Shown: positions 55,153 through 62,972 of the stretch, piece by piece
Layout of the letters: each line of letters begins with the position of its first letter
How positions within the stretch are numbered: the stretch's first letter is position 1
Assembly: GCA_017940255.1 (NCBI GenBank)
Contig: JAGAZB010000010.1
Span: forward strand, 62,001-126,000
DNA: 64,000 nucleotides
Reading direction: 5' to 3'
Source of the DNA: Treponema sp.
GTDB lineage: Bacteria; Spirochaetota; Spirochaetia; Treponematales; Treponemataceae
Notes under the pieces: model-generated
What the model was told of the DNA's origin: nothing
The model's input: the letters and a program-made list of their open reading frames with translations, nothing else
Databases searched by the model: none
Translations under genes and position numbers: made by a program

Positions 55153-56103
55153 ATGAAAAAAATCGTTGCTATTGCCGTTATGGCTTTGTGTGCTGTGAGC
55201 ATGTTTGCCGCTCCTAAGGCAAAGAAAACTAAAGGTTTGAAAATCGGTATTGTAAACAATCCACCATCAGAATCAGGTTACCGTGCAGCTAACGTAAAAG
55301 ATTTTGAATCTGTTTTCAACAAGAAGAAGGGGTACAAGGTTTCTACTTTCTACAGCCTTAAAAATGATGAACAGTTGAATGCTGTTTCTCAGTTCATTAC
55401 TGACGGTGTTGATTACATTCTTATTTCTGCTGCTGCAACAGACGGATGGGATTCTGTTCTTAAGCAGGCAAAAGCTAATGGAATCAAAGTTTTCCTCTTT
55501 GACCGCATGATTAATGTTTCAGAAGATTTGTATGAAGCTGCTGTTGTTTCTGACATGGCAAAAGAAGGTGAAACAGCTGTTGCATGGCTTAAGGCTCAGA
55601 ATCTTCCAGAATACAAGGTAATTCATATTCAGGGTGCTATGGGTTCTGATGCTCAGCTTGGTCGTACAGGTGCTTTGGATGCAGAATTTGCTAAGGGAAC
55701 TATGAAAAAAGTTGTTCAGCAGACTGCTACTTGGGACGAAGCTGAAGCAAAGAAGATTGTAGAATCTGTAATCAACTCTGGTGAAGATTTCAACGTAATC
55801 TATGCTGAAAACGACGGTATGGCTAAGGGTGCTGTTGCTGCTTTGGACGAAGCTGGTATTACACACGGTGTAAACGGAAAAGTTGTTGTAATGGGCTTTG
55901 ACTGCAACAAGTGGGCTCTTCGCGAACTTCTTGCTGGTAACTGGAACTATGATGGTCAGTGTTCTCCATTCCAGGCTCAGATTATCGAAGATATGATTAA
56001 GAGCGGAAAAGTTCCTACAAAGAAATACATCAATGAAGAAAAAGGATTTGATGCAAAGAAGATTACTCAGGCTGATATTAATACATACGGTCTTGGTGAC
56101 TAA
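55153..56103 (+). CDS. Sugar ABC transporter substrate-binding protein (YtfQ/RbsB-like)
   Basis: 316 residues. Signal peptide MKKIVAIAVMALCAVSMFAAP. Two-lobed periplasmic binding fold: LKIGIVNNPPSESGYRAANVKDFES at the N-terminus, VDYILISAAATDGWDSVLKQAKANGIKVFLFDR (lobe 1 sugar site), IQGAMGSDAQLGRTGALDAEF, VIYAENDGMAKGAVAALDEAG and VVVMGFDCNKWALRELLAGNWNYDGQCSPFQ. The pattern is closest to YtfQ-type galactofuranose or other pentose/hexose binders. AGGAGGAAAATTAG is a strong ribosome-binding site. A terminator after the gene gives differential expression over the downstream transport genes. Confidence 0.92.
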   Translation: MKKIVAIAVMALCAVSMFAAPKAKKTKGLKIGIVNNPPSESGYRAANVKDFESVFNKKKGYKVSTFYSLKNDEQLNAVSQFITDGVDYILISAAATDGWDSVLKQAKANGIKVFLFDRMINVSEDLYEAAVVSDMAKEGETAVAWLKAQNLPEYKVIHIQGAMGSDAQLGRTGALDAEFAKGTMKKVVQQTATWDEAEAKKIVESVINSGEDFNVIYAENDGMAKGAVAALDEAGITHGVNGKVVVMGFDCNKWALRELLAGNWNYDGQCSPFQAQIIEDMIKSGKVPTKKYINEEKGFDAKKITQADINTYGLGD

Positions 56104-56149
56104 TAACTGGCTTTATTAAAAAATTGTGTGATTAAATAAAGTCTGGTGA

Positions 56150-56189
56150 AACGGCGTAAAGTGTTCTACATATTACGCCGTTTTTTTTT
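56150..56189 (+). terminator. Terminator between the binding-protein and ATPase genes
   Basis: AACGGCGTAA (56150-56159) pairs with TTACGCCGTT (56173-56182) and is followed by a run of nine T. It would let only part of the transcripts continue into the ATPase and permease genes. Confidence 0.88.
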
Positions 56190-56210
56190 CGGACAATCTT
56201 AGGATATATT

Positions 56211-57728
56211 ATGGAAAATAATGTAGTTTTGACAATGCGTAGTATTTCAAAAGAGTTCCCTGGTGTAAAAGCTCTGCAAAATGTAGATTTTACACTGAAC
56301 AAAGGTGAAATCCATGCTTTGATGGGTGAGAATGGAGCCGGAAAATCTACTCTGGTAAAAGTTCTTACAGGTGTTCATATTAAAGATTCGGGAGAAATCA
56401 GAATTGCCGGCGTGGAAGGCGAGGCTGTAATTCGTTCTCCTCAGGATGCTCAGAATCTGGGCATTTCTACTGTTTATCAGGAAATTACTCTCTGTCCAAA
56501 TCTTACGGTGGCAGAGAATATGTTTATAGGTCGTGGGAACTATAAATTTATAAATTGGAAATCACAGGAAAAACGCGCTACAGAGATTCTTGAGCGCCTG
56601 AATATTCCGGCAAAGGCTACTCAGCAGCTGGGAACCTGTTCTCTTGCGGTTCAGCAGATGGTTGCAATTGCCCGCGCCGTGGATATGGAATGTAAGGTTT
56701 TAATTCTTGACGAACCTACTTCTTCTTTGGACGAGCGCGAAGTTGAACTTTTGTTTACTCTTATGAGGGAACTTAAGGCTCAGGGCGTTGGAATCATCTT
56801 TATTACTCACTTTTTGGAACAGGTTTACGAAGTTTGCGATAAGATTACTGTTTTGCGAAACGGTGAGCTTGTGGGTGAATACACTGTTAGTGAGCTGCCT
56901 CGTGTTAAGCTTATTTCTGCCATGCTTGGAAAAGACATGGAAGATATGACAAACCTTAAAAATCAGAAGCGGCCTTACACTGGGGCTGGCGAAGTTATTT
57001 ACGAAGCCGAAGGACTTTCTTCTGCGGAAGGTGTTCGTCCTTTTGATTTTGCAATTAACAAGGGTGAAGTAAACGGCTTTACCGGCCTTTTGGGGTCTGG
57101 CCGCAGTGAAAGCGTGCGTGCTATTTTTGCGGCTGACCGTGTTACCGGCGGTAAGATTAAGGTCAACGGCAAGGACGTGAAGATTACTAAACCAAAGGAA
57201 GCTATGCAAAACGGAATCGGTTATCTTCCAGAAGACCGCAAGGGGGATGGTATTATTCAGGACCTTTCTGTAAGGGAAAACCTTATTCTTGCCCTGCAGG
57301 TATTAAAGGGCTTTACTCATCCTATTTCGCGCGCCGAATCAGAAAAAATAGCCGACGAGTTTATAAATCTGCTTGAAATCAAAACAGCTTCTAAAGAAAC
57401 TCCTATAAAATCCCTTTCCGGAGGAAATCAGCAGAAGGTTATTCTTGCCCGCTGGCTTTTGACTCATCCTCAGTATCTTATTCTTGATGAACCAACCCGC
57501 GGTATTGATGTTGGTACTAAGCTTGAGATTCAAAAACACGTGCTTAAGCTTGCTTCTGAAGGTGTGAGCGTAACCTTTATTTCTTCTGAAATTGAAGAAA
57601 TGCTTTCTGTCTGCTCAAGACTTATTGTTATGCGAGACCGTAAGATTGTAGGTGAATTAAAGGATGATTTACTCCGTCAGGACGTAATTATGCAGACTAT
57701 TGCGGGAGGAAAAGCAAGAAATGGCTAA
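56211..57728 (+). CDS. Sugar ABC transporter ATP-binding protein with two ABC domains (YtfR/RbsA-like)
   Basis: 505 residues. Two fused ATPase domains. First: Walker A MGENGAGKSTLVK, signature-like LAVQQMVAIARAV, Walker B LILDEPTSSLDE. Second: Walker A-like FTGLLGSGRSESV (degenerate, as usual in this family), signature SLSGGNQQKVILARWL, Walker B LILDEPTRGIDVGT. The EDRKGDGIIQDLS and KEFPGVKAL motifs match carbohydrate transporters of the RbsA/MglA/YtfR group. It overlaps the first permease gene by 8 bp. Confidence 0.94.
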   Translation: MENNVVLTMRSISKEFPGVKALQNVDFTLNKGEIHALMGENGAGKSTLVKVLTGVHIKDSGEIRIAGVEGEAVIRSPQDAQNLGISTVYQEITLCPNLTVAENMFIGRGNYKFINWKSQEKRATEILERLNIPAKATQQLGTCSLAVQQMVAIARAVDMECKVLILDEPTSSLDEREVELLFTLMRELKAQGVGIIFITHFLEQVYEVCDKITVLRNGELVGEYTVSELPRVKLISAMLGKDMEDMTNLKNQKRPYTGAGEVIYEAEGLSSAEGVRPFDFAINKGEVNGFTGLLGSGRSESVRAIFAADRVTGGKIKVNGKDVKITKPKEAMQNGIGYLPEDRKGDGIIQDLSVRENLILALQVLKGFTHPISRAESEKIADEFINLLEIKTASKETPIKSLSGGNQQKVILARWLLTHPQYLILDEPTRGIDVGTKLEIQKHVLKLASEGVSVTFISSEIEEMLSVCSRLIVMRDRKIVGELKDDLLRQDVIMQTIAGGKARNG

Positions 57729-58803
57729 TAAAATTGTAAATCAGATAAAAAAAGTCTTTCAGTCGCAGCTGGCTATTCCAATTGTAGCCCTTCTGGTACT
57801 TGTGATTTTCAACTTGATTCGGGATCCGTCTTTCTTTTCTATTGTGATTAAGAAAAACAATCTTGGAAATACAGTTCTTTCTGGAAACTTAATCAGTATT
57901 CTGAACGGTGCTTCGGAACTGGTAATTCTTTCTATCGGTATGACCCTTATAACTTCGGCAACTAAGGGACAGGATATTTCTATTGGTGCTTCGGCTGCAA
58001 TTGCAGGCTCGGTTTTTGTAAAAATTCTGCGTGCCGGAAGTATTAATGGTGGTTCAATTCTTGGTGGTCTTGTGCTTGCCTGTATTGTTGCAACAATCTT
58101 CTGTTTATTGAACGGTCTTTTAATTGCAAAGTTCAATATTCAGCCTATGATTGCTTCCCTCATCCTTTATACAGCAGGCCGTCCTATTGCTTACTGGATA
58201 AATGGTGGTGCAACTCCGAATGTAGAAAGTCCTCTTATTACTTACATTGGTGGATTTATTCCTCACATTGCAATTCCAACTCCAATTCTTGTGGTTGTAG
58301 TTTTTATTGTGCTCATAAATCTGCTTTTGAAAAAAACAACTTTGGGTCTTTATATTCAGGCTGTAGGTATTAATGAAAGGGCTGCAAAACTGAACGGTAT
58401 TAATCCATTTATGATGAAAATGATTGTTTTCGTTATTCTGGGCGTTTGTGTTACTCTGGCTGGTTCTATGAATGTTTGCCGCATTGGTCTGATTAATCAC
58501 GAAACAATCCTTCTGGATATAGAAATGGATGCTATTCTTGCAGTTGCTATCGGAGGTAACTCTCTGGGCGGCGGTAAGTTTAAGCTTTCTGGTTCTATTC
58601 TAGGTGCCTATATTATTCAGGCTTTGACAATCACACTGTATGCTATGAAGGTTTCTTCTACAGCTGTAAAGGCTTATAAGGCAATTGTAATTATCATAAT
58701 TGTTGTTGCCGGTTCACCAGTTGTAAAAGAATGGCTTAAGGGATTGAAAAACACAATTTCAGAAAAAATGGCTAAAAAAGCCGCAGTAGTGGAGGCTAAA
58801 TAA
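57721..58803 (+). CDS. Sugar ABC transporter permease (YtfT-like)
   Basis: 360 residues from ATG 57721, with GGGAGG about 10 bp upstream within the ATPase gene. About ten membrane helices. Conserved permease stretches: LVILSIGMTLITSATKGQDISIGASAAIAG, GLLIAKFNIQPMIASLILYTAGRPIAYWINGGATPN, GLYIQAVGINERAAKLNGINPFMMK, MDAILAVAIGGNSLGGGKFKLSGSILGAYIIQAL. The INGG segment is typical of the YtfT branch. A basic C-terminus follows. Confidence 0.9.
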   Translation: MANKIVNQIKKVFQSQLAIPIVALLVLVIFNLIRDPSFFSIVIKKNNLGNTVLSGNLISILNGASELVILSIGMTLITSATKGQDISIGASAAIAGSVFVKILRAGSINGGSILGGLVLACIVATIFCLLNGLLIAKFNIQPMIASLILYTAGRPIAYWINGGATPNVESPLITYIGGFIPHIAIPTPILVVVVFIVLINLLLKKTTLGLYIQAVGINERAAKLNGINPFMMKMIVFVILGVCVTLAGSMNVCRIGLINHETILLDIEMDAILAVAIGGNSLGGGKFKLSGSILGAYIIQALTITLYAMKVSSTAVKAYKAIVIIIIVVAGSPVVKEWLKGLKNTISEKMAKKAAVVEAK

Positions 58804-59840
58804 TGGCAGATACTAAAAAAATTAAGCAGCCGCTTTCTAATACTGCGCTGTTGCTGACTATTACAGTTTGTACTTTTGTTGGAATGTACCTTCTGGCAAT
58901 GATTATCTGGGGCGGCGGATTTTTGAATCCTCAACAGTTCTTTAATCTTTTTAATAACAATGCTTACCTGATTGTTATTGCCTGTGGCCTGACCATTGTT
59001 ATGATTACCGGAGGTATTGATATTTCCGTTGGTGGTACAATTGCCCTTATTACCATGAGTGCCGTTGTATTTATGGAAGAACACGGCGGCGGAATTTTCT
59101 CTTCAATTCTGATTGCACTTGGAATTGGTCTTGCAATTGGGCTTGTTCAGGGATACTTAATTTCTTATCTTAAGATTCAGCCCTTTATTGTAACTCTTGC
59201 CGGTATGTTCTTTACCCGTGGTATGACAACAATTGTAAGTAAGGCACCTAGAACTGCTACTAATGCGGCTTTTGTTGCCTTAAAAGACCACTATATTCAC
59301 ATTCCTTTTATCGGAATTAATAAAAATGGTAACTGGATTCCTTCTTATATTGAAGTTGGAGTTGTGATTGCAATACTTGTGGTACTTGCTTTGTGGGCAA
59401 CCTTAAAATGGACACGCTTTGGCCGCAACCTTTATGCCGTTGGTGGAAACAGCGAATCTGCCCTGATGCTTGGTATTAACGTTCAGAGAACAACTTTCTT
59501 TGCTTATGTTCTTTGTGGCTTGCTTGCAGGTATCGGTGGGTTTGTTTATCTGACTCACACAGGAGCCGGTAATGCCTCTAACGCTTCTGGTGCAGAAATG
59601 CAGGCGATAGCTTCTTCAATTATCGGAGGCACCTTGCTTTCTGGTGGTGTTGGAAGTGTAATTGGAACCTTGTTTGGCGTGCTTTCTTTGAAGACCATAA
59701 ACATTATTGTAGTTGCTTCTGGTCTGCGCGAACCATACTGGCAGTCTATTACAACAGGTCTTATGCTGGCCTTCTTTATTGTGCTGCAGAGTGTAATTTT
59801 GAGCCAGAGAAAGAAGAAACTGGGAAATATTGCAGGGTAA
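58803..59840 (+). CDS. Sugar ABC transporter permease (YjfF-like)
   Basis: 345 residues, starting on the last base of the previous stop codon. About nine or ten membrane helices, with LIVIACGLTIVMITGGIDISVGGTIALITMSAVVF, ISYLKIQPFIVTLAGMFFTRGMTTIVS, RNLYAVGGNSESALMLGINVQRTTFF and MQAIASSIIGGTLLSGGVGSVIGTLFGVLSL. Two different permeases, one binding protein and one double ATPase make up the YtfQRT-YjfF arrangement, known in E. coli for galactofuranose uptake, so a furanose sugar is a reasonable guess for the substrate. Confidence 0.9.
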   Translation: MADTKKIKQPLSNTALLLTITVCTFVGMYLLAMIIWGGGFLNPQQFFNLFNNNAYLIVIACGLTIVMITGGIDISVGGTIALITMSAVVFMEEHGGGIFSSILIALGIGLAIGLVQGYLISYLKIQPFIVTLAGMFFTRGMTTIVSKAPRTATNAAFVALKDHYIHIPFIGINKNGNWIPSYIEVGVVIAILVVLALWATLKWTRFGRNLYAVGGNSESALMLGINVQRTTFFAYVLCGLLAGIGGFVYLTHTGAGNASNASGAEMQAIASSIIGGTLLSGGVGSVIGTLFGVLSLKTINIIVVASGLREPYWQSITTGLMLAFFIVLQSVILSQRKKKLGNIAG

Positions 59841-59854
59841 TTGGGGCAGTCAAA

Positions 59855-59933
59855 GATCCCCGGGTCAAGCCCGAGGATGACATGATGTCACACAGGCATT
59901 CCCCCTGTCATTACCCGGCTTGACCGGGTAATC
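59855..59933. repeat. Inverted pair of 27-bp palindromic repeats between the convergent transport and regulator genes
   Basis: 59855-59881 reversed (GATCCCCGGG-TCAAG-CCCGAGGATGAC) and 59907-59933 forward (GTCATTACCCGG-CTTGA-CCGGGTAATC). Between them GACATGATGTCA is palindromic and a further CAGG...CCTG pair is visible. The second unit ends at the stop codon of the response regulator gene. Confidence 0.85.
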
Positions 59934-61513
59934 TATTTTTCAAAATTTAGCTTATACTCACGGGGCGAAAGCCCCGTATTTTTTTTGAAAATATAACTAA
60001 AGTAGTGGGGGTCAGAAAAACCGCATTCGTAGGCAATGTCGTAACCTTTCATGTCTGTTTCCTTCATAAGGCGTTTTGCAATTTCTATGCGCACTTCGGT
60101 TAAATATTCAATAAAAGTTGTTTTACATTCCTGAGAAAATATCGTAGAAAAATGATTAGGACTAAGGCAGACTGCATCTGCAACACTTGTAAGCGTTGTG
60201 TTCTGATCTGCATAGTTTTCTTCAATATATTTTTTTGCCTTCAAAATTACATCGCTGTATTTTCCTGTGCTTTTTGAATTGCGGAATTCCACTGCAAAAG
60301 TTAATACTTCTTCCAGAGTGCGCGAAAAGTTTTCTTCATCCTGTACGGCCTCATCTATAAATTTCCTTTGCAGAATTTCGGGTTTTAATTCTTTTACATC
60401 GCCGCCAAGCTTTTCTACAAACTTAGAAACACTAAAAATCATATCTACCAGAAGATAAGAGGCAAACACGCTGAACTGTTCCGGATTCTTTTTTATCAGC
60501 TGCATTGATTCTTCAATAATTGTCTGAATATCATTTTTTCCAGCATATTTTAGTTTATCAACCAGAGGATCGCTTTCGTTTATTTCAAAAGTGCTGTCCA
60601 TGTCATCTGATGTGAGAATTCTGTTTGCTTTTGAGATTTTTGTAGTTTCCAGAATTCTCTTTGCATCTGAATAGGAATTTCTAAGCTGCGAAAGATGTTC
60701 TACAGTTTTTCCAATTGCTGTTATAACGGTACATTCTTCATTTTTTGTTGCAATATGAGCAACAGTTTCTGCCGTATGGAAGGTTATATCGTCCAGTTCC
60801 TGCTGGGTGCTTCCCTTAAAAATGCAGACCAGAAGATTTGAGTGATGAAAAAATGAAACAGCCTGACTCCATGCGTCAGAATAGGAGTGGAGCAGGGAGC
60901 GGGCCTGCTGCAGGGCATCGTTATTATCATCTTTTGCTTCTATTTTGCTTATTAAAACCTTGTAAAAACGTGAAATTAAATCAATTCCCAGTTCCTGACA
61001 CTTTTGCATTACAGTGCTCATATCTGCCGAACCATGCAAAAGATTGTTCAAAAATTCCTTTTTTACAAGGGTTTCATTCGATTTTAATTCAGCCTTTAAG
61101 CGTGAAATATCTGAAAGCTGTTTTTTTTCTACCGCAATTTGTTTTGCGGCCTTGTTCATGCTCTCTAAAAGTTCTTCCGGGGTAAAGGGTTTTAAAAGAT
61201 AATCTTCAATTCCAATAGAAATTGCTTTTTTTGCGTAATCAAATTCATCATGACCAGAAAGAATAATAATTTTAATCCAGGGTTGAATTCTTTTTACAGC
61301 CGCAGAAAGCTGCAGACCATCCATAAAAGGCATTTTTATATCAGTTACCAGAATATCGGGCTTAAGTTCACGAATCATGGAAAGGGCAATTTCTCCGTCT
61401 GTGGCTTCACCTGCAAAAGCAAAGCCGCTGGCCTCCCAGTCTATTTTAGACCGGATTCCTTCCAGTACAATTGGTTCATCATCAACTACAAATACACTGT
61501 ATACGTTATTCAT
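59933..61513 (-). CDS. Response regulator with AraC-type DNA-binding domain (YesN-like)
   Basis: 526 residues. Receiver domain at 1-125: VFVVDDEPIVLEGIRSKIDW, phosphoacceptor Asp in PDILVTDIKMPFMDGL, IKIIILSGHDEFDYAKKAI, DYLLKPFTPEELLE with the Lys. A long middle region (130-415) is helical, as in YesN relatives. The C-terminal AraC double helix-turn-helix (about 425-526): ADQNTTLTSVADAVCLSPNHFSTIFSQEC and MKGYDIAYECGFSDPHYFSYIFKKNTGLSPREYK. It lies 10 bp downstream of its kinase gene. The convergent sugar transporter is the obvious target. Confidence 0.95.
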   Translation of the reverse strand: MNNVYSVFVVDDEPIVLEGIRSKIDWEASGFAFAGEATDGEIALSMIRELKPDILVTDIKMPFMDGLQLSAAVKRIQPWIKIIILSGHDEFDYAKKAISIGIEDYLLKPFTPEELLESMNKAAKQIAVEKKQLSDISRLKAELKSNETLVKKEFLNNLLHGSADMSTVMQKCQELGIDLISRFYKVLISKIEAKDDNNDALQQARSLLHSYSDAWSQAVSFFHHSNLLVCIFKGSTQQELDDITFHTAETVAHIATKNEECTVITAIGKTVEHLSQLRNSYSDAKRILETTKISKANRILTSDDMDSTFEINESDPLVDKLKYAGKNDIQTIIEESMQLIKKNPEQFSVFASYLLVDMIFSVSKFVEKLGGDVKELKPEILQRKFIDEAVQDEENFSRTLEEVLTFAVEFRNSKSTGKYSDVILKAKKYIEENYADQNTTLTSVADAVCLSPNHFSTIFSQECKTTFIEYLTEVRIEIAKRLMKETDMKGYDIAYECGFSDPHYFSYIFKKNTGLSPREYKLNFEK

Positions 61514-61523
61514 TTTCCAGCCC

Positions 61524-62972
61524 TTAAAAATGCTCTGTGGTAAATACCGGCACCGTAAAACTTACTGTGCTGCCATTACCTGCTTCAGATTTTATCTGCA
61601 AGCCTTCAGTTGCATCTCCATAATAGAGTTTTAGTTTTTTATTCACATTGTAAAGTCCGTAAACGGAATTCAGACTTTCTGCATTCTGCGAAGCCGAAGC
61701 AAGTTCTTCCCTTACCTGGGCAAGCCTCTCTTCTGTAAAGCCCGCTCCGTTATCACTCACTTCAAAAAGAATCTTTGTGTGTTCAGAATCAGCATACTGA
61801 ACCCTCACCAGAAGTTTTCCTCGTCCTCTTTTGTTTTTTATTCCGTGATAAATTGCATTTTCCACCAGAGGCTGAAGCACCAGTTTAATCATCTTGTAAT
61901 TTTTCAGGCTTTCGTCTGCTTCAATAGAATAGCTTAAAATATCGGCATAGCGGATTTTTTGAATTGTCAGATAATTTTGAATATGTTCCAGCTCCTGGCT
62001 TACGGTAATCCATTCGTGCCCCCGGCTCAGTGAAATTCGCAGAAAGTCCGAAAAGGCCTTGGTGATTTTTACAACTTCGTCCATGCGTTCTTCTTCTGCC
62101 AGCCAGACAATGGTGTCGAAAGTGTTGTATAAAAAGTGGGGAGTGATTTGTGCCTGCAGGGCCTTCATTTCCGCTTTCTGAAAGTTCTGCTGCTCTTCCA
62201 TATTTTTCTGAATCAATACTTCAATCTGTTCTGTCATGGTGTTCAGGTTTCCGGCAAGGGTGTCCAGTTCATCAACATGAGGAATTGCAATTCGCGCCGT
62301 AAGGTCTCCGTTTGCAACCCTGGTAGAAAGGCTTTCCATATCAGAAATTGGCTTACTGATTGCATTCGAAACGCTAAAGAAACTTTTCTGGGAAATTATA
62401 ATTGCAAGTATTGTGATTATAATTTGAATTATAGTAAGGATGATTGAAGAACGGCGGAAAGAAGCATTTGTTTTGTTTCCCGATTCAATTTCTGCAACAA
62501 TAAAATCCTGTATGATATCAGAAAAGAGTGCTGTAATAGTCCTGATTTCATCCAGAGACGCTTCGTTTTGAGTTACAGAGGCTCCGTTTTTCATCTGCTC
62601 ACTCAAATTATTTATATTCCTAAGAAGAGTAATGCCGGCCCTGTTTGCAACTTCCAGTTTTATACGGCTTTCCGTGCTTATAGTGCTCTGCAGCATGGTA
62701 TCCAGACCCGTAGAAATTTCTTCCATCATCTGATACTGCAGGCCTGAATTAAAATCTTTTTTTCCGCAGACAATTTCCCACAGTTCGTTTGGAATTTCGT
62801 TTTTCGCGATATTATTTATACGGTTGGCGTAACTTACATTCTGAATAATCTGGGTGTAGCGGATAGAATGAATTTGAGAAATAATAATAGAATATACCGA
62901 AGGAATAATTGTAATAAAAAGAAGAATCGTATATGAAATTCTAAGCGTTCTGGTAAGGTTCCTGTTTTTCAA
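61524..62972 (-). CDS. Sensor histidine kinase, YesM/LytS type
   Basis: 482 residues. Membrane helices at about 12-32 (SYTILLFITIIPSVYSIIISQI) and 178-198 (SIILTIIQIIITILAIIISQ) enclose an extracytoplasmic helical domain. A HAMP domain follows (ISDMESLSTRVANGDLTARIAIPHVDELDTLAGNLNTM). The phosphoacceptor region is intact, ALQAQITPHFLYNTFDTIVWL, and the ATPase part shows KLVLQPLVENAIYHGIKN (N box), VSDNGAGFTEERL and SLNSVYGLYNVNKKL. It begins where the sugar-binding protein gene ends, without a gap. Confidence 0.95.
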   Translation of the reverse strand: MKNRNLTRTLRISYTILLFITIIPSVYSIIISQIHSIRYTQIIQNVSYANRINNIAKNEIPNELWEIVCGKKDFNSGLQYQMMEEISTGLDTMLQSTISTESRIKLEVANRAGITLLRNINNLSEQMKNGASVTQNEASLDEIRTITALFSDIIQDFIVAEIESGNKTNASFRRSSIILTIIQIIITILAIIISQKSFFSVSNAISKPISDMESLSTRVANGDLTARIAIPHVDELDTLAGNLNTMTEQIEVLIQKNMEEQQNFQKAEMKALQAQITPHFLYNTFDTIVWLAEEERMDEVVKITKAFSDFLRISLSRGHEWITVSQELEHIQNYLTIQKIRYADILSYSIEADESLKNYKMIKLVLQPLVENAIYHGIKNKRGRGKLLVRVQYADSEHTKILFEVSDNGAGFTEERLAQVREELASASQNAESLNSVYGLYNVNKKLKLYYGDATEGLQIKSEAGNGSTVSFTVPVFTTEHF

